DNA of 64,000 nt, from NCBI RefSeq assembly GCF_019649055.1, contig NW_026570282.1, positions 124,001 through 188,000 on the forward strand, read 5' to 3'. Shown one piece after another: positions 27,660 through 38,665 of the stretch. How positions within the stretch are numbered: the stretch's first letter is position 1; the number at the start of each line of letters is the position of its first letter. The notes below the pieces were generated by a model. It was not told where the DNA came from, ran no database searches, and saw only the letters and a list, made by a program, of their open reading frames with translations. This DNA is from Paramacrobiotus metropolitanus (lineage: Eukaryota; Tardigrada; Eutardigrada; Parachela; Macrobiotidae). A program made the translations under genes and the position numbers.

Positions 27660-29435
27660 TGTTTATCCATATGGGTGAGTGAATCCGAGGAAGACATGCA
27701 CATTGCCCTTATTGATTTTTGTATAGGTTGAAAGAGCCGCAGTGTCTGCATTAAAAAGGTCAATTTTTCGCCGTCTGAAGCGTTTCTCGGTGTTTTGTTT
27801 GCATGCCGCTTTGTTTGATTCCTTTGGTTTTACTTTACCGTAGGGTATTTGTTTTAAAATGCGTACCGTCATTGTTTATTTGACATATTCATTTTTTTCG
27901 TGCAGAATTAATAATAGATATCAAGAGAGCTAGTTTGGGCTAGATAATAATTTCTGATATACTGCTGCGAAAAGCAGCGAAATAGTACACTCGCTATAAA
28001 AGTAGAAACGTTTGCGTAGAGGGGAAGATTGCTGCGAGGCAGTGATTCGTTATCGTCGGCACGTAATTGGCGCTGTAATGCTGGATACAAGGCCGGAGGA
28101 AACTCAATGCTTGAAGGGCATCATCCAGAGATTAATCCCGCAGTGCAGCGTGATGCGCTGTGCCAAGAGAGCACCAACCGGCATATCGAGTAATACGTGA
28201 TGGTATTGACTCAGTTAATGACATTTGCTGATAATTTTATTTGGAATTATATGCTGGGATCAAGTTGTCGGTGTGTACAGCATACGTAGAGTTGTGTGAG
28301 TGTGGATGCAGTTCCGGGACGGGGATCGCTGGCTGGTTAGCAGCAGGCAGCGCCAGTGAAGGGTCGGCAATCACTCGAGAGAGGCGGTGATTTTTTTACG
28401 TTCGACTTACTGAGCACCCTTAACCACTATCATCGCTAATGGTTACTAAGAACTTAAGAAGTCCATAACACCCGATCGAACGTTACTTAAATCGTTATAC
28501 TATCCATGTTTTTTTAGGCGGTTCTTTATGATACTTAATATGTATTATTAAGTGACATGAGTAATTTTCCAGCTTTACCACGGATATGCGTATGAACAAA
28601 GCACGAATAAAAAAATTCAAAATAATCCATGTAGCTCATGTCGGTTAACATTAACAGACGAAAAAACGTACCTTTACGTAAATTGTAATCATAACATCTT
28701 TCATTCGTACTGAATCGTACATTCTAATTTTTAAGCTCTTATATTAATTTGTTATTAAGACAACTCCAAACATAAGTCATTATTTTCCGTGGTTTTATTA
28801 TTTTTAAATTTTTTGCTTGAGTTTTAGTTAGCGAAAGAATGCGACAGTATTGCACATTTATGCGCACAGGAATAAACGTTACGAGTTGCGACAGTTAACT
28901 TGAAGACCATTTATCACAAGGCGGCAAGTAATTGCTGGGCAACGATATATTTAAGTAAACGCCAGGTTCGCACACAGAATGAGAACAATTTTCAACCAAA
29001 GTTGGTAATTTAAGCAAGTTTATGTAGGCGTCAGTACGACTGACGGTCTAGTATTGATTTGTGTACCGCATCACTACTGGATTTCATAACATCCCTGAAG
29101 ATCAGTACCACACGTGGAGAACAATTCAGTTAGGCCGATTGCCATTTCATAGCGACGTTATCCACGACGGGGAAAGTTGTGCGAAACGGTTCCCGACAGG
29201 ATTTTGGCACGGACTGGAGTGAGCAGCACGTAGGGTATAGGTCACACTCAGGTACCGCAGTGAATTCGGTGTTGTTACAGCTGTAATGTGCAAAATAATA
29301 TTCTTTTTTCGTCACTGTACAGTAGTGGGTGGGCGAAAAAAAGGTTTTCAAGTTTATATTGGGTACTGGCGGCGCGCAATGTTCGATTGAGTTGGCATAA
29401 CTTTTTTCAAAAGAGCAATCTTTGGAACTTAGGAG
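27660..29435. other. Non-coding stretch
   Basis: I see no gene here. Short ORFs on either strand lack motifs. The stretch is AT-rich with scattered small palindromes, for example AATCAC...GTGATT near 28370-28393. Confidence 0.4.
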
Positions 29436-29437
29436 TA

Positions 29438-29614
29438 CAGTGAAACCTCTTTTATACGTACACCTCCGTTAAGAAAATTTCGTACGTAATGTAGAGGGTG
29501 TACGGAACTGAGAGGTGTTTTTTGCAGTGAAAAGTAATTTTGGTTAGCGTTTTGGTGTACTTAATACAGAGGGTGTACGTACATAAGAGTGTGCGTATCA
29601 GGGAGGTTTTACTG
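29438..29614. mobile_element. MITE with CAGTGAAACCTC-type ends and TA duplication
   Basis: The left end CAGTGAAACCTC is matched by the right end GAGGTTTTACTG in inverted orientation, with further pairing inward (ATACG...CGTAT). TA dinucleotides flank both ends (29436-29437 and 29615-29616). At about 177 bp and with no ORF, it fits a non-autonomous Tc1/mariner-pogo type element, whose ends in many animals begin CAGT and insert at TA. Confidence 0.7.
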
Positions 29615-29627
29615 TACATATTTCAGC

Positions 29628-30161
29628 CCTTCTTTGTTTCGTTTGTTAAACTGAGCAGCGGCTGTGTGTCGTTATGGACCAACGATGTACAATACAGTAC
29701 ATAGTGCTTTTCTATGGTACTGTAGCCTGTAGCTTCTACGGTCTATCTATTGCCAACTTGTTAGCAGATTTTGCTGACTTTACTTAGTGTCTTTAGATTC
29801 GGAGCCCGGAATGCCGAATCATCCAGCAACAGAACAGCAGATAATCCAGGAACAGAACATCAATCTATTAAGAGGGGAAGTTGCGGAGTTGGGCAAAATA
29901 CTACTCTAGTAGTAAAACTGCTCTTTTTGCGCTGTAGCTTGTAGTGTGATGACTTACGGACTAACTGTTCCTGGGTGATTTGCTGTTTTGTTGCTGGATT
30001 ATTTGGCATTCTGGGTTCAGAATGTTATGACAGTAAGTAAAGTCAGCAAAAGTCACCATGGATAGGCCGTAGAGTTAGAGGCTACAGGCTGCAGTATTGT
30101 ATGTCGTTAGTCCTTAGCGACACACGGGCGCTGTACAGCTTAACAAACGAAACAAAGAAGG
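29628..30161. mobile_element. Large fold-back repeat
   Basis: The left arm (about 29628-29880) and right arm (about 29930-30161) are inverted copies. CCTTCTTTGTTTCGTTTGTT at 29628 is matched inverted by the AACAAACGAAACAAAGAAGG block ending 30161. Internal blocks such as GACTTTACTT and GCTGGATTATT also pair. The centre is near 29900, around the palindrome CTACTCTAGTAG. There is no coding content. Confidence 0.7.
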
Positions 30162-30409
30162 ATTATCCTCATATGGAACACACAATTCTCCATCGTTCTT
30201 AGTAAAAATTTATTTTAATGTAATTGAAATCAGTTTAGTAATTTTAAATTGAACACAAAAGTGTAAGGGTTACGAGCAGAAAAACGATTGCAGACTGTAG
30301 CGGAACTCTGCATAGCACAGTGTTAAATGTTTAGGAGGCTGTCTATGGCAGGCAGGACGGCAGGAGTTTAACTTATCGTACGGCGTTTATCAAATGGTAC
30401 GGCTAATTT

Positions 30410-30480
30410 CTATAATATAGAAACATTTCTATAATATTATTGGAATTCTATAATATTATTAAATTTCTATGATATTATTG
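30410..30480. repeat. Short ATATT-rich tandem repeat
   Basis: Four to five units of about 17 bp resembling TTCTATAATATTATT, each partly self-complementary. It lies 250 bp before the SGNH remnant. Confidence 0.7.
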
Positions 30481-30729
30481 CGTATGGCTATTTTTTACAG
30501 TGATAAATTGTTTGGGTGGATTGAGTTTTCTGTTATCAGGGTTTCTGTAATTTGTTTGCTTAATGCGTGATCTGAATTTGTTTAGTGATTTTGCATATTG
30601 CAAGTATGTACAGTATAAAATCATTGTATTTACACGATATTAATGGTCAGTTCTAAGTTTTGCAGTAAATTTTCAGTTTGATATAAAAAGGGTTCCAATT
30701 TCATAAAAATAGGTACTTGTAGGTAACAA

Positions 30730-31415
30730 ATGGAATGTTTCTACCGTACAAAATCGTTTTACGGTGACCAGTACGAAGCAAAACGTGTCATGAAAGATGC
30801 TACTCGAGAAGGCATACCTTCGTTCCCCATAGTGATTTACGGAGACAGTTTCGCTCGCTACTGGATAAGAAAGATTGTGAAAATTCGCGACATGTTTGTA
30901 TACATCGAAAGCAAATCTGGTGCTCTCGCATCGGGTGTATTAGATGCTGCCCAGTGGAACTTAAATAATTCGTGGCGGAAAAAAAGTCGTCGTAATTGAA
31001 GCAGGCGCGAATGACCTCACTGCATTTCTGAAAAAGCATACAGGGGTGCTTCGGAGGATGAAGTCTGTACATTTGTTGCCAATCTTGTAACAAGATTCGT
31101 GAAGTTTTGTGAGGACAATTCCGAAAGAAGCGACAAATTTCTTGTGTTAGGCTTGTTTAATCGGCACATGCATAAGGGGAGTATATGCAAAACTTTGCTG
31201 ATACTGTGATTAAGGTGTACAATCAGTGTCTCCGGGAATGTTGCAGTGCACGAAATATATCAGTCTTGATTCCTTCGGGTTTGTTTAAAGATGATAATCT
31301 TACAGAAGATGGTATTCATCTTAGGTATGCAGAGTACTCTTCTGTTGGATCGCCTCGTCGTGCATTTGCAACTGCTTTGCGTCATAAGTTGTTGTCTATT
31401 ACTAAGCATGTTTGA
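30730..31415 (+). pseudogene. SGNH/GDSL-hydrolase-like remnant
   Basis: The reading frame begins at the ATG at 30730. Block I is VIYGDSFARYW (GDS nucleophile) near residue 38, followed by SGALASG. Block III, IEAGAND, appears only after a frame change near 30985 within an A-run. A second change near 31035 opens FLVLGLFNRH, and a third near 31178 opens a final part ending DGIHLR (block V, Asp-His). The order GDS, GxND, DxxH is that of SGNH hydrolases, which are lipases, esterases or sugar deacetylases. None of the shifts is explained by an intron, so this copy is probably dead, unless assembly errors are involved. It lies on the same strand as, and upstream of, the ATPase gene at 32.4-34.9 kb. 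Homologous esterase domains occur in some animal transposons; that link here is inference. Confidence 0.6.
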
Positions 31416-31520
31416 TTGTCTTCGTTCGCATAGAATAAATACCACGAGTTGTGAGTTAGAGATTCGTTACATATTTCAGATCATATACGATATATAATAG
31501 TATTACTCTACTATCATCGT

Positions 31521-32262
31521 CTGTCTTTCAGTGCTAGCGAACTCCGGTGCAGCTCCCTAGTAGTGTACTGTTATGTTGTTGGAGATAGACATATACTAGT
31601 TAATCGATGCTATATCTTGTAGATGTAATGCCATTGTAATACCTAATTGTGCGCAGCTTCTTCGCGGCAGGGTATTAGGTAGAATAAGTGGCATTCATGA
31701 TTAGGTGCGTGTACAAACTTGGGTCTTTCAGTCTTAGGAAACCGGGCTGCACTTCCCTAGTACTGTACTATCAGCTTGTAGGAGATAGACTTATATTAGT
31801 AAATTAATGCTGCCTCTTGTAGACGTAATGCCAATGTAATAGCTAATTGTGCGCAGCTTCTTCGCGGCACGGTATTAGGTATAGTAGTTGGCATTTACGA
31901 TTAGGTCCATGTGTTGACCTAGGTGTTTCAGTCTTAGCAAACTGCAGTGGGCTTGCGTAGTGCTGTACTATCAACTTGTAGGACATAGATATATAGTAGT
32001 AAATTGATAGACATATATTAGTAAATGAATGCTGTATCTTGTAGACGTAATGCCAATCTGATACCTAATTGTGCGCAGCTTCTTCGCGGCATGGTATTAG
32101 GTATAATGATTGGCATGTATTGCATTAGGTCTATGTACAGACTTAGGGCTTTCATTGCTTGTAAACTGCGGCCCACTTCCTTAATACTTACTGTACTATC
32201 ATCTTGTAAGAGATTATAGAGATTTCAATCACTTTGCAGCGCAGGTTCTCCGCGGCACCATA
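31521..32262. repeat. Tandem array, ~200-bp unit with internal hairpin
   Basis: Three full units and a degenerate fourth. The hairpin cores are at 31627-31695, 31827-31895 and 32049-32116, so the spacing is 200 and then 222 bp (the third unit holds a ~25-bp internal duplication). Each core has an outer stem AATGCCA.../...TGGCATT, an inner stem ATACCTAAT/ATTAGGTAT, and a conserved loop TGTGCGCAGCTTCTTCGCGG. Differences between units often keep the pairing (see findings). The fourth unit retains only the loop-like GCAGCGCAGGTTCTCCGCGG. It is not a CRISPR: the units are long, adjacent and lack unique spacers. Confidence 0.8.
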
Positions 32263-32357
32263 TTTTTATGCTAACGATGATCAAAGAAATATATTTTGGT
32301 GTAGACCTTTTCGTAGCGTGGCTCAACAAAACACTTAATTAGACGATGTTTCGGCAG

Positions 32358-34948
32358 ACAACGTAAAAGTGAAGGAAGAAAACGTGTGGAAATAGTAGAA
32401 TGCCGAACACTCGCAATAGTGCTTTTAAAGTCTCTTGCTACACGGCCGCCACCAAGTGTGCTAATTCGACGATCGACCTTCGAAAAATTTTTGGGAGGAC
32501 GTATGGTAACCAGATTCCACAAAATGAAACAGATAATCAAATTATTAAAGTTAATCGTTAACAGGGAATATATTGCAATGGTATGCGAAGGCAGTAGGAG
32601 CACGCCTGAAATACTCTTCGCAGTGATGGCTTCCGCGTTCGCTGTTGTGCTTGACAAATGCAGCGCTGAGGTAGTATGAGGCATAATATTATATTAGTAG
32701 GCACACGTTATGTCCAAAAAATTCAGATTTGTGTTCTATGTTGTTTACATTTTGTGGTCATAAAATGAAATAAATACATAAATGTATAAATGGTTATACA
32801 AACATTTTTAACTGCAGAGTTTAGTAGACCGTAACAGAATACTCAAGCTGTTTCTGAGATTTCAGTTAATTGTGAATTAAACTAACCAAAATCACATATT
32901 TTATGTTCCTCGATGCAGGAAACTTTTTATGCGATGCAGTTTGAATTTTTTATGTTTGAAAAAATGGATCAATTATATTTGGAATAAGGGAGGAATAAAA
33001 TACATTTTGAATAAATAGTTCCAATCTTTGTACTTTGTTGATTTTGACGTACGACGACTCTCTTTGAATTGGATAGAAAAAGCAGTGGCGTTGTAGGTGA
33101 GAATAATAATGTAATTTTTGTCAAGATACCATTTGGACTAAAGAAGACAAAGCTGAATTTAAGTCTGCTTGTGGTCGGGCCGAATGGGTGCGGAAAAACA
33201 GGCCCAATGGAGATTCTTGATTGGGTTGACGAGGTCATGCGCGAAGACGAAAATTACGCAAGGTATATCGAAATGGGTATTTAACCCGTTATATAACATA
33301 ACGCAATAAACGCCTCGCATAATGCATAAGTGTGTAATATGGTGCTAATCATGCCGAGATGATTTCTTCAGGATACGGGCACCAACAAAAGCCGGTCTGC
33401 AAAATTTGTTTTTGGTTCAGATACCACAGGGGAAAGTCGAAAAAACATATTGCTCTACTGTGATGACTTTGAGCAGGCCGCGCACAAACTATTCAGCAAT
33501 AAAGAGAGTGGCATAAAAGATTTTATGCTACAGATGCATAACGGATGTAAATGGTCGTCTTTAGATGGCAAAAATGGTTTTCTAGTACGTTAAATTTGGA
33601 AATACGCGTCTTACCAAGCGAGCGCTATTTAACCTTTTTTCTGTAATAGGAAACTGATGACATATACTTTAACAGCCTCTTAGTGCTGCATCCGGATGGG
33701 TTTTTGAAATTGCTTAATTCGAAACTGGGGGTTATGGACGGGCTTGTGAGTAGACAGTTGGTTGTTGGTGGCGCTAAGTCTCAAGTTCCTGCAAAACTCG
33801 TTACCAGTTCTGCAAAGCAATTGAAAAATGGAAATATTGATATGGAAATTATAATGAAGTCGGCTTTAAGAATGGCCAAGAGCGTGTTTAATGGGAAGAA
33901 ATTTCGGATGTCCAAAGAAGCGGAAGCATTTTTGATCAAATTGAATGATCAATACATGTATGTGTTCAGATAAATTATTGGTTACACTATCGTGAAAAAT
34001 ATTTTTACAGTTTAGAATCAGAAGAACGTGAGCGCTTGGCGCCGACTTTGACGACCGCCGCTAACATTTTCTGCACTCGCGGCAGTAAACACGGCATAAA
34101 AATGTCAAGGCTGGCGTTCGTGGCCCATGTTATGGTTGAATGTTTCGTAACGACATATCAGATTGCATTTGAGAACAGAGGGATTGAAATCTTGGAAATG
34201 ACAAACGGTTTGTACAAGATCCTTCGGTATTATATGATTGATACATTTGGATTAGCATTGCGTTTTCCAGAAGTACTCATACAACTTGGTATCTGCGAAT
34301 CTGTGGCCCCGTTCTACGACCTTACAGAAAAAGCTAAGGGAGCTTACCTAACGGTAATGTTCGTTTATTTCATTTTATTGCTTAAAATTGGTTATTTTAT
34401 TGCTTATTCATTTGTTATTTTTTTATCTTGACAAATCCACAGCAGATAAGTTAACGTTGTCTCGGAAAGTTGGCATGCTCAACGTATAGATAATATATGT
34501 TGGTAAACATATATAGTGGTAATGTACGCGTTATTAATAGGAACTTTCTTATCCGAGTGACGAAGCGGCTTTGGTAAGGATGACTACGTGTCCGTGGGTT
34601 AAGATTCTGCGCTTACCTGGAACAGCCTACCCTGCCGCATTTTTTAAAAAACGAAAATACGGAGTTGGCGCTGAAAATTTCGATACGGAATTTGTGAAAA
34701 AATGCAAACGAAAGGACGGGTTAGGAAAGTGGAAGACGTTCCAAAACAGGGGGCAACCAAGTGATATTTTTTTTAGAAACGTGCCAAATCAGATCGGTAA
34801 TGAGCTACTCGAATACGCTTGTCTCACAAGACATGAGTACGAATTGAACTTTAAGATGAAAGAATGCAATTTGAAACCGTATGTTAAGAATATGCAACAG
34901 TTTTTAGCTAACAAGCAAAACTCGCCTTACTTGGCGAAAAAGAAATAA
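32358..34948 (+). CDS. DUF3987-like P-loop ATPase/helicase-type protein, spliced
   Basis: Exons with good splice sites are 32358-32670, about 33080-33233, 33372-33584, 33650-33957, 34011-34353 and 34541-34948. The stop is at 34948 and an AATAAA signal at 34972. In order: a hydrophobic helix (STPEILFAVMASAFAVVL), Walker A GPNGCGKT, an acidic ILLYCDDFE like a Walker B, LLVLHPDGF, DGLVSRQLVVGG, then a long helical C-terminal part. This order matches the DUF3987 family of bacterial and phage ATPases as I know it. Phases from the third listed exon onward agree; the junctions around the second exon do not fit obvious sites, so either the model there is wrong or the copy is damaged. The 5' end is not located. 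An alternative is a superfamily-3-type viral or plasmid helicase. The function in an animal genome is unknown. It is flanked by hairpin-rich DNA on both sides. Confidence 0.6.
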
Positions 34949-35071
34949 ACCATGCAGTGGAATATGACATTAATAAAGTTTAAATTATTGGTTTTAATCG
35001 TTTTGCAAATTTTAAGCATAAAGTCCTTTTCCATGATATATCATATCGGGCACTAAGGACCTTACGGCCGG

Positions 35072-35181
35072 CCTGGATACCTAGTGAGGTACGGTGCCCG
35101 CGTACAAAGGTATCCAGGTTTGGGTACACTGCCTGCCACGTCCCCGCCGTGTACCTGGTAACAAAAGAACGTGTTCTTTTG
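35072..35181. repeat. Three consecutive perfect hairpins
   Basis: CCTGGATACC (35072-35081) pairs with GGTATCCAGG (35109-35118), with an inner GTACG/CGTAC stem. GGTACAC (35123-35129) pairs with GTGTACC (35149-35155). CAAAAGAAC (35162-35170) pairs with GTTCTTTTG (35173-35181). They start about 120 bp after the ATPase stop codon. They are GC-rich against an AT-rich background and have no coding content. Confidence 0.8.
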
Positions 35182-35189
35182 GCTAAGCG

Positions 35190-36265
35190 CAGGTATTATT
35201 GGTAGTAAATACACATCTGCTGCCTCCATAATTTACCAGCTTTGCCACTCCTGTAACAGGGCAGCGCAGCTTAAAAGAGGTTTCTTGGGGAATTCGGCAC
35301 TTCCCTTGGGCGGTAAATGCAGCCGTACTGGATGAAGTAACATTTGTGCCTTTTTTAAACTTATGTGGCTTTCAAAGAAAACAACGACGGTACGCTCGTT
35401 TTGAAACATTTCATGCATCTGCTTATATATACGCCGTCATGTAATTGTTAAGGTCGTTCTAAGACTTAACTGCATTGCAGCACTGGATCTTGAACACTAT
35501 CTTCCATTGTAGTGAGATATGATATGCACAAAAGAGATGAGGAAGTAAGAACAAATCGTGTACGAATTTTTTCTAATTTTCAGAACAGCTGAAATACCAC
35601 TGTGCTGCTAATACAATGTTTAAAACTCAATTTTTACCGATAGTGTAGTTCTTAGTTTTTTCGTAAACTCTGAGTTGTTGGAAATCGTAGTTTGTATTTT
35701 TCGTAATGAATCTTATGTTTCACTAGGCTAGAATGTTAAACGTGCATTCACAAAATTGAAAATATCAGGTTATTAACAAGTAACCAATAAATTTTGATTT
35801 TTAGCGGCGAATTTGTTATTTATGTCGACTAGTCAAATGCATCAAGCAAATTAGTCATATAAAAACTTTTAACTGCATGGTGCTGGCCGCTAAAAAGATT
35901 ATTTTATTGTGTTGAAGCAGCAAGAGCAAGTCTACGACCGGATAATTCAACCGACAGATAAGATGAAAAGTGACGAATCACCATGCTATAAAGCCACATC
36001 CTCAAGAATTATAAATCACAATACTGTTTTTAAATCAAATCTTCGGAATGAGGAAGAAACTAGAAAAGCGTAAAATGCACATCACTGGAATACAAACACA
36101 AAAATTTTAATGACAAGCGCAGTAGATGTAGCTGCAGCACAAATGAACAGGTAATGTGAACAATCCAAAAAGAAGAGACAACAAGTCGTCAGCAAAATAT
36201 GGCGATATACATCGGTATGGTCGTCAGTTTATGACAAAGCGGGGCTATGAAAGCGATAATAGCGA
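35190..36265. other. Non-coding stretch
   Basis: No gene is recognised. A short minus-strand frame at 35233-35418 has no motif. Confidence 0.4.
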
Positions 36266-36794
36266 CTAATCCGCATTGATGAATGCCAGCGCGTCCATCT
36301 CATCGTAGTTCGCCCTATCCATATTGTCGTCGTCTTCCGTGACTACAGGCTTTCATTTAGCCGGCTGGATGACAACATTGTTGTCGTCATCGTCTTCCAC
36401 AATTACAAGCTTTTCCCGTTTGGTTAGACACATCATCGTCATCGACTTGAAAGAACCCAGTCTTTGGCTTGCCCGCCGGAATGGCGATATCGATCTGTGC
36501 TTCGGCGGCCACAAGTTTCGACTGGCTGACGGCATCGTCGTCGCTGTCTTCACTGAATACATCCTTTCGTATGCCCGCCGGGATGGCATCAGCGTCGTCG
36601 TTGGTGTGGACACGATTCGGGCGGCTAACAACATCGTCGTCTTCGTTGATCATAATCCTTTGTTTTTCTGGCTGAGCGGCTTTACCACCTTTGTCCACTC
36701 GCATCAAGAGCTTTCCTGACTCACTCCCAATATCGTCGTCATCTTCCTGCATCATGAACTTCCGTTTTGCCGGTTGGCCAGCAGTTTGATGCAT
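36266..36794 (-). pseudogene. Acidic tandem-repeat coding block, broken frame
   Basis: Reading from an ATG at 36794, the frame encodes five or six units of about 20-25 residues built as Pro-Ala-basic-hydrophobic-(E/D)DDD. Examples are PAKRKFMMQEDDDD, PEKQRIMINEDDD, FSEDSDDD and GFFQVDDDD. Near 36430 the repeat pattern moves to another frame (KLVIVEDDDD), then meets an in-frame TGA after QPAK and continues KPVVTEDDD to a tag DEMDALAFIN and a TAG at 36266. It could be a last exon of the adjacent TIPIN gene or a separate protein. Repeat-number change by slippage would explain the frameshift. No enzymatic domain is seen. Confidence 0.5.
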
Positions 36795-36981
36795 TCCAGA
36801 CGAAAAAGCTGGAAAACTGTTGATAGTTCACCTGTCTGACACCCGTAATCTTTCTTTATATTAAAAAACTAAATGACTGCAAAAGATGTTTCAATTTTGC
36901 ACATCTTTTTACCATGTTACGAAATGTTTTCCATGGCATTGAGCTCCTGATCAAAATCATCATCCTCCAGAAAATTATCCA

Positions 36982-38665
36982 TTATGGAGATCTTAATGGT
37001 TTCTTCTTTTCTCTGAAACCATGACTGAGCTTTCACTCGGGTATACTTTTCAAGTGAAATTATATACCATTCTACCATGTAGTTATAGTTAGTTAGTTAT
37101 GTAGTTATACCATTGTACTCACCCTAGTTTGATCAAAGAAGAAGAGGCGCTTTTTTCCGAACCGTAATTGTTGTTCTGCTTATTCAAAGCAGGCTGACCT
37201 TTCAATTCTGGATTGGAATTCGAGTAGTGATTCACAACGACAGGCGACAAACTATTAACAACACCGCATCAAGAGGAACATTACGTAGTATATGCTGCCT
37301 GAGGTCACTGTTCTGACAAGACAACGTGAAGCGCATACGCTATTACACATCCGTTCAGCTTACGGAAGCAGAAAAATGCGTCAATATTAAAGAAGGATCT
37401 CACAATTACCAACCTGCGCGAACGATCACGAGTGGTAGCGCTAACGATCACGAGTGGTAGCGAGGAAAGCATCTGTGCTTGCGCCAGTGCGTCAGAATCC
37501 GCCATCATTTGTTCAAACCAAGCGAAATCCTCGTCTTTAGCATTATTAGAAATCCTAGGGTTAGCCGCAACGTTTCCCGTATTTTTACTAGGAGTGTCCG
37601 TTTCGATTAAGTCAGCCCCCACGCAATCCTCGGGAAGCACCGGAAGTCCCGAACCAGCCTTTTGACGCACGTCTGTAAGATTGTTTAATGCAAGCGGAAC
37701 TCATGCAGATCCTTCGCTCGACAGAAGACTGTCGGCTGATCGTACCCGTCGTGATGTTATTATCAAAGACCGATAGCAGCAAACAGACCAATTTTCGTCG
37801 CTTGCATTTTATTGACAGAGAGCAAGGACTGCACGGTCATTTTGATTTTTTATCGCCTGCTGCACTACTAGCGGGTTTTCCTACTTTTACCTGAAGACGT
37901 GAACATTGCACAGCTGCCTGACCTTAACTTTGGCTTTGCTTCCAATATGTTTGATCTTTTCCAGCGTGTCATCAAAGCGAGCCTTGGGATACATGCTGTG
38001 CGCCCACGCTTCCATTTTCCTCATCAAAATTTGTAGATTTTCTTTCTACAAAATAGACAGAAAGGTAAATTGTTAATACTTACCTAAACCGGTAGACGAA
38101 ACTGTCTTATATTGCCGTAACCAAAGATTTAGTAGTAATGCACAACCAGTAGCGTTGATCAAATCTTAATCCAAATTAATACCATTTTGTTGATCAACCG
38201 TGCAATTTTATGATTCGTGATAATGATGCTGCTAGAGTAATCAAGCAATGCGCTAAAAATGCCGTAAAGTACATATTACGTATTCTGTTGGTTATCCAAC
38301 TTTTCGTCTGTTCACTGGTTCATTCCTGGTACGCTCGCACGTCGCATCCGTTGGGACGCCACTTGATGTTCTCGAAATCCTTCACCAGCGCCGGCAGTCC
38401 CGGCGGTCCACACAGGGTCCAACTTAACAGGCGGCCCCATGACTCGTTTAGGCTTCTTCTCCGCAGCTTCCTCTGTCTTTCCATCTTTCCGATCGACGGT
38501 CTTCGCAGCAGCATCTTTGGCTGTCGAAGCCTCGCCATCTCGCTCGCGTTCCAGTTCGTCCATCTCATCAGCGAAACGATCGTTGTCATAATTGGCAAAC
38601 GCATAGTCTTCTTCCCCGGATTCCAAGTCGTAATCGGCCAGCGAAATGGAATCGTGTTTAGGCAT
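36982..38665 (-). CDS. Tipin: TIMELESS-interacting protein (TIPIN/Swi3-like), frame inconsistencies
   Basis: Exons are 38341-38665 (ATG 38665), 37891-38045, 37414-37672, 37123-37251 and a final piece from about 37005 ending TAA 36982. The acidic N-terminus leads into the Swi3 domain: KPKRVMGPPVKLD, GLPALVKDFENIKW, then MEAWAHSMYPKARFDDTLEKI in exon 2. These fit TIPIN closely. Within exon 1 the conserved part switches frame between KLD and GLPAL; removing one C from the CCC run restores both frame and exon phase. The exon 2 to exon 3 junction is also off by one base. Exons 3 to 5 agree with each other but are poorly conserved. A 22-bp direct duplication lies in exon 3 (about 37420-37462). Known role: TIMELESS-TIPIN stabilises stalled forks and binds RPA. 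Either assembly indels or early decay explain the breaks. Confidence 0.7.

Noticed and set aside
31521-32262. CRISPR-like array
   Set aside because: Units are about 200 bp, contiguous and without unique spacers, in a eukaryotic context.
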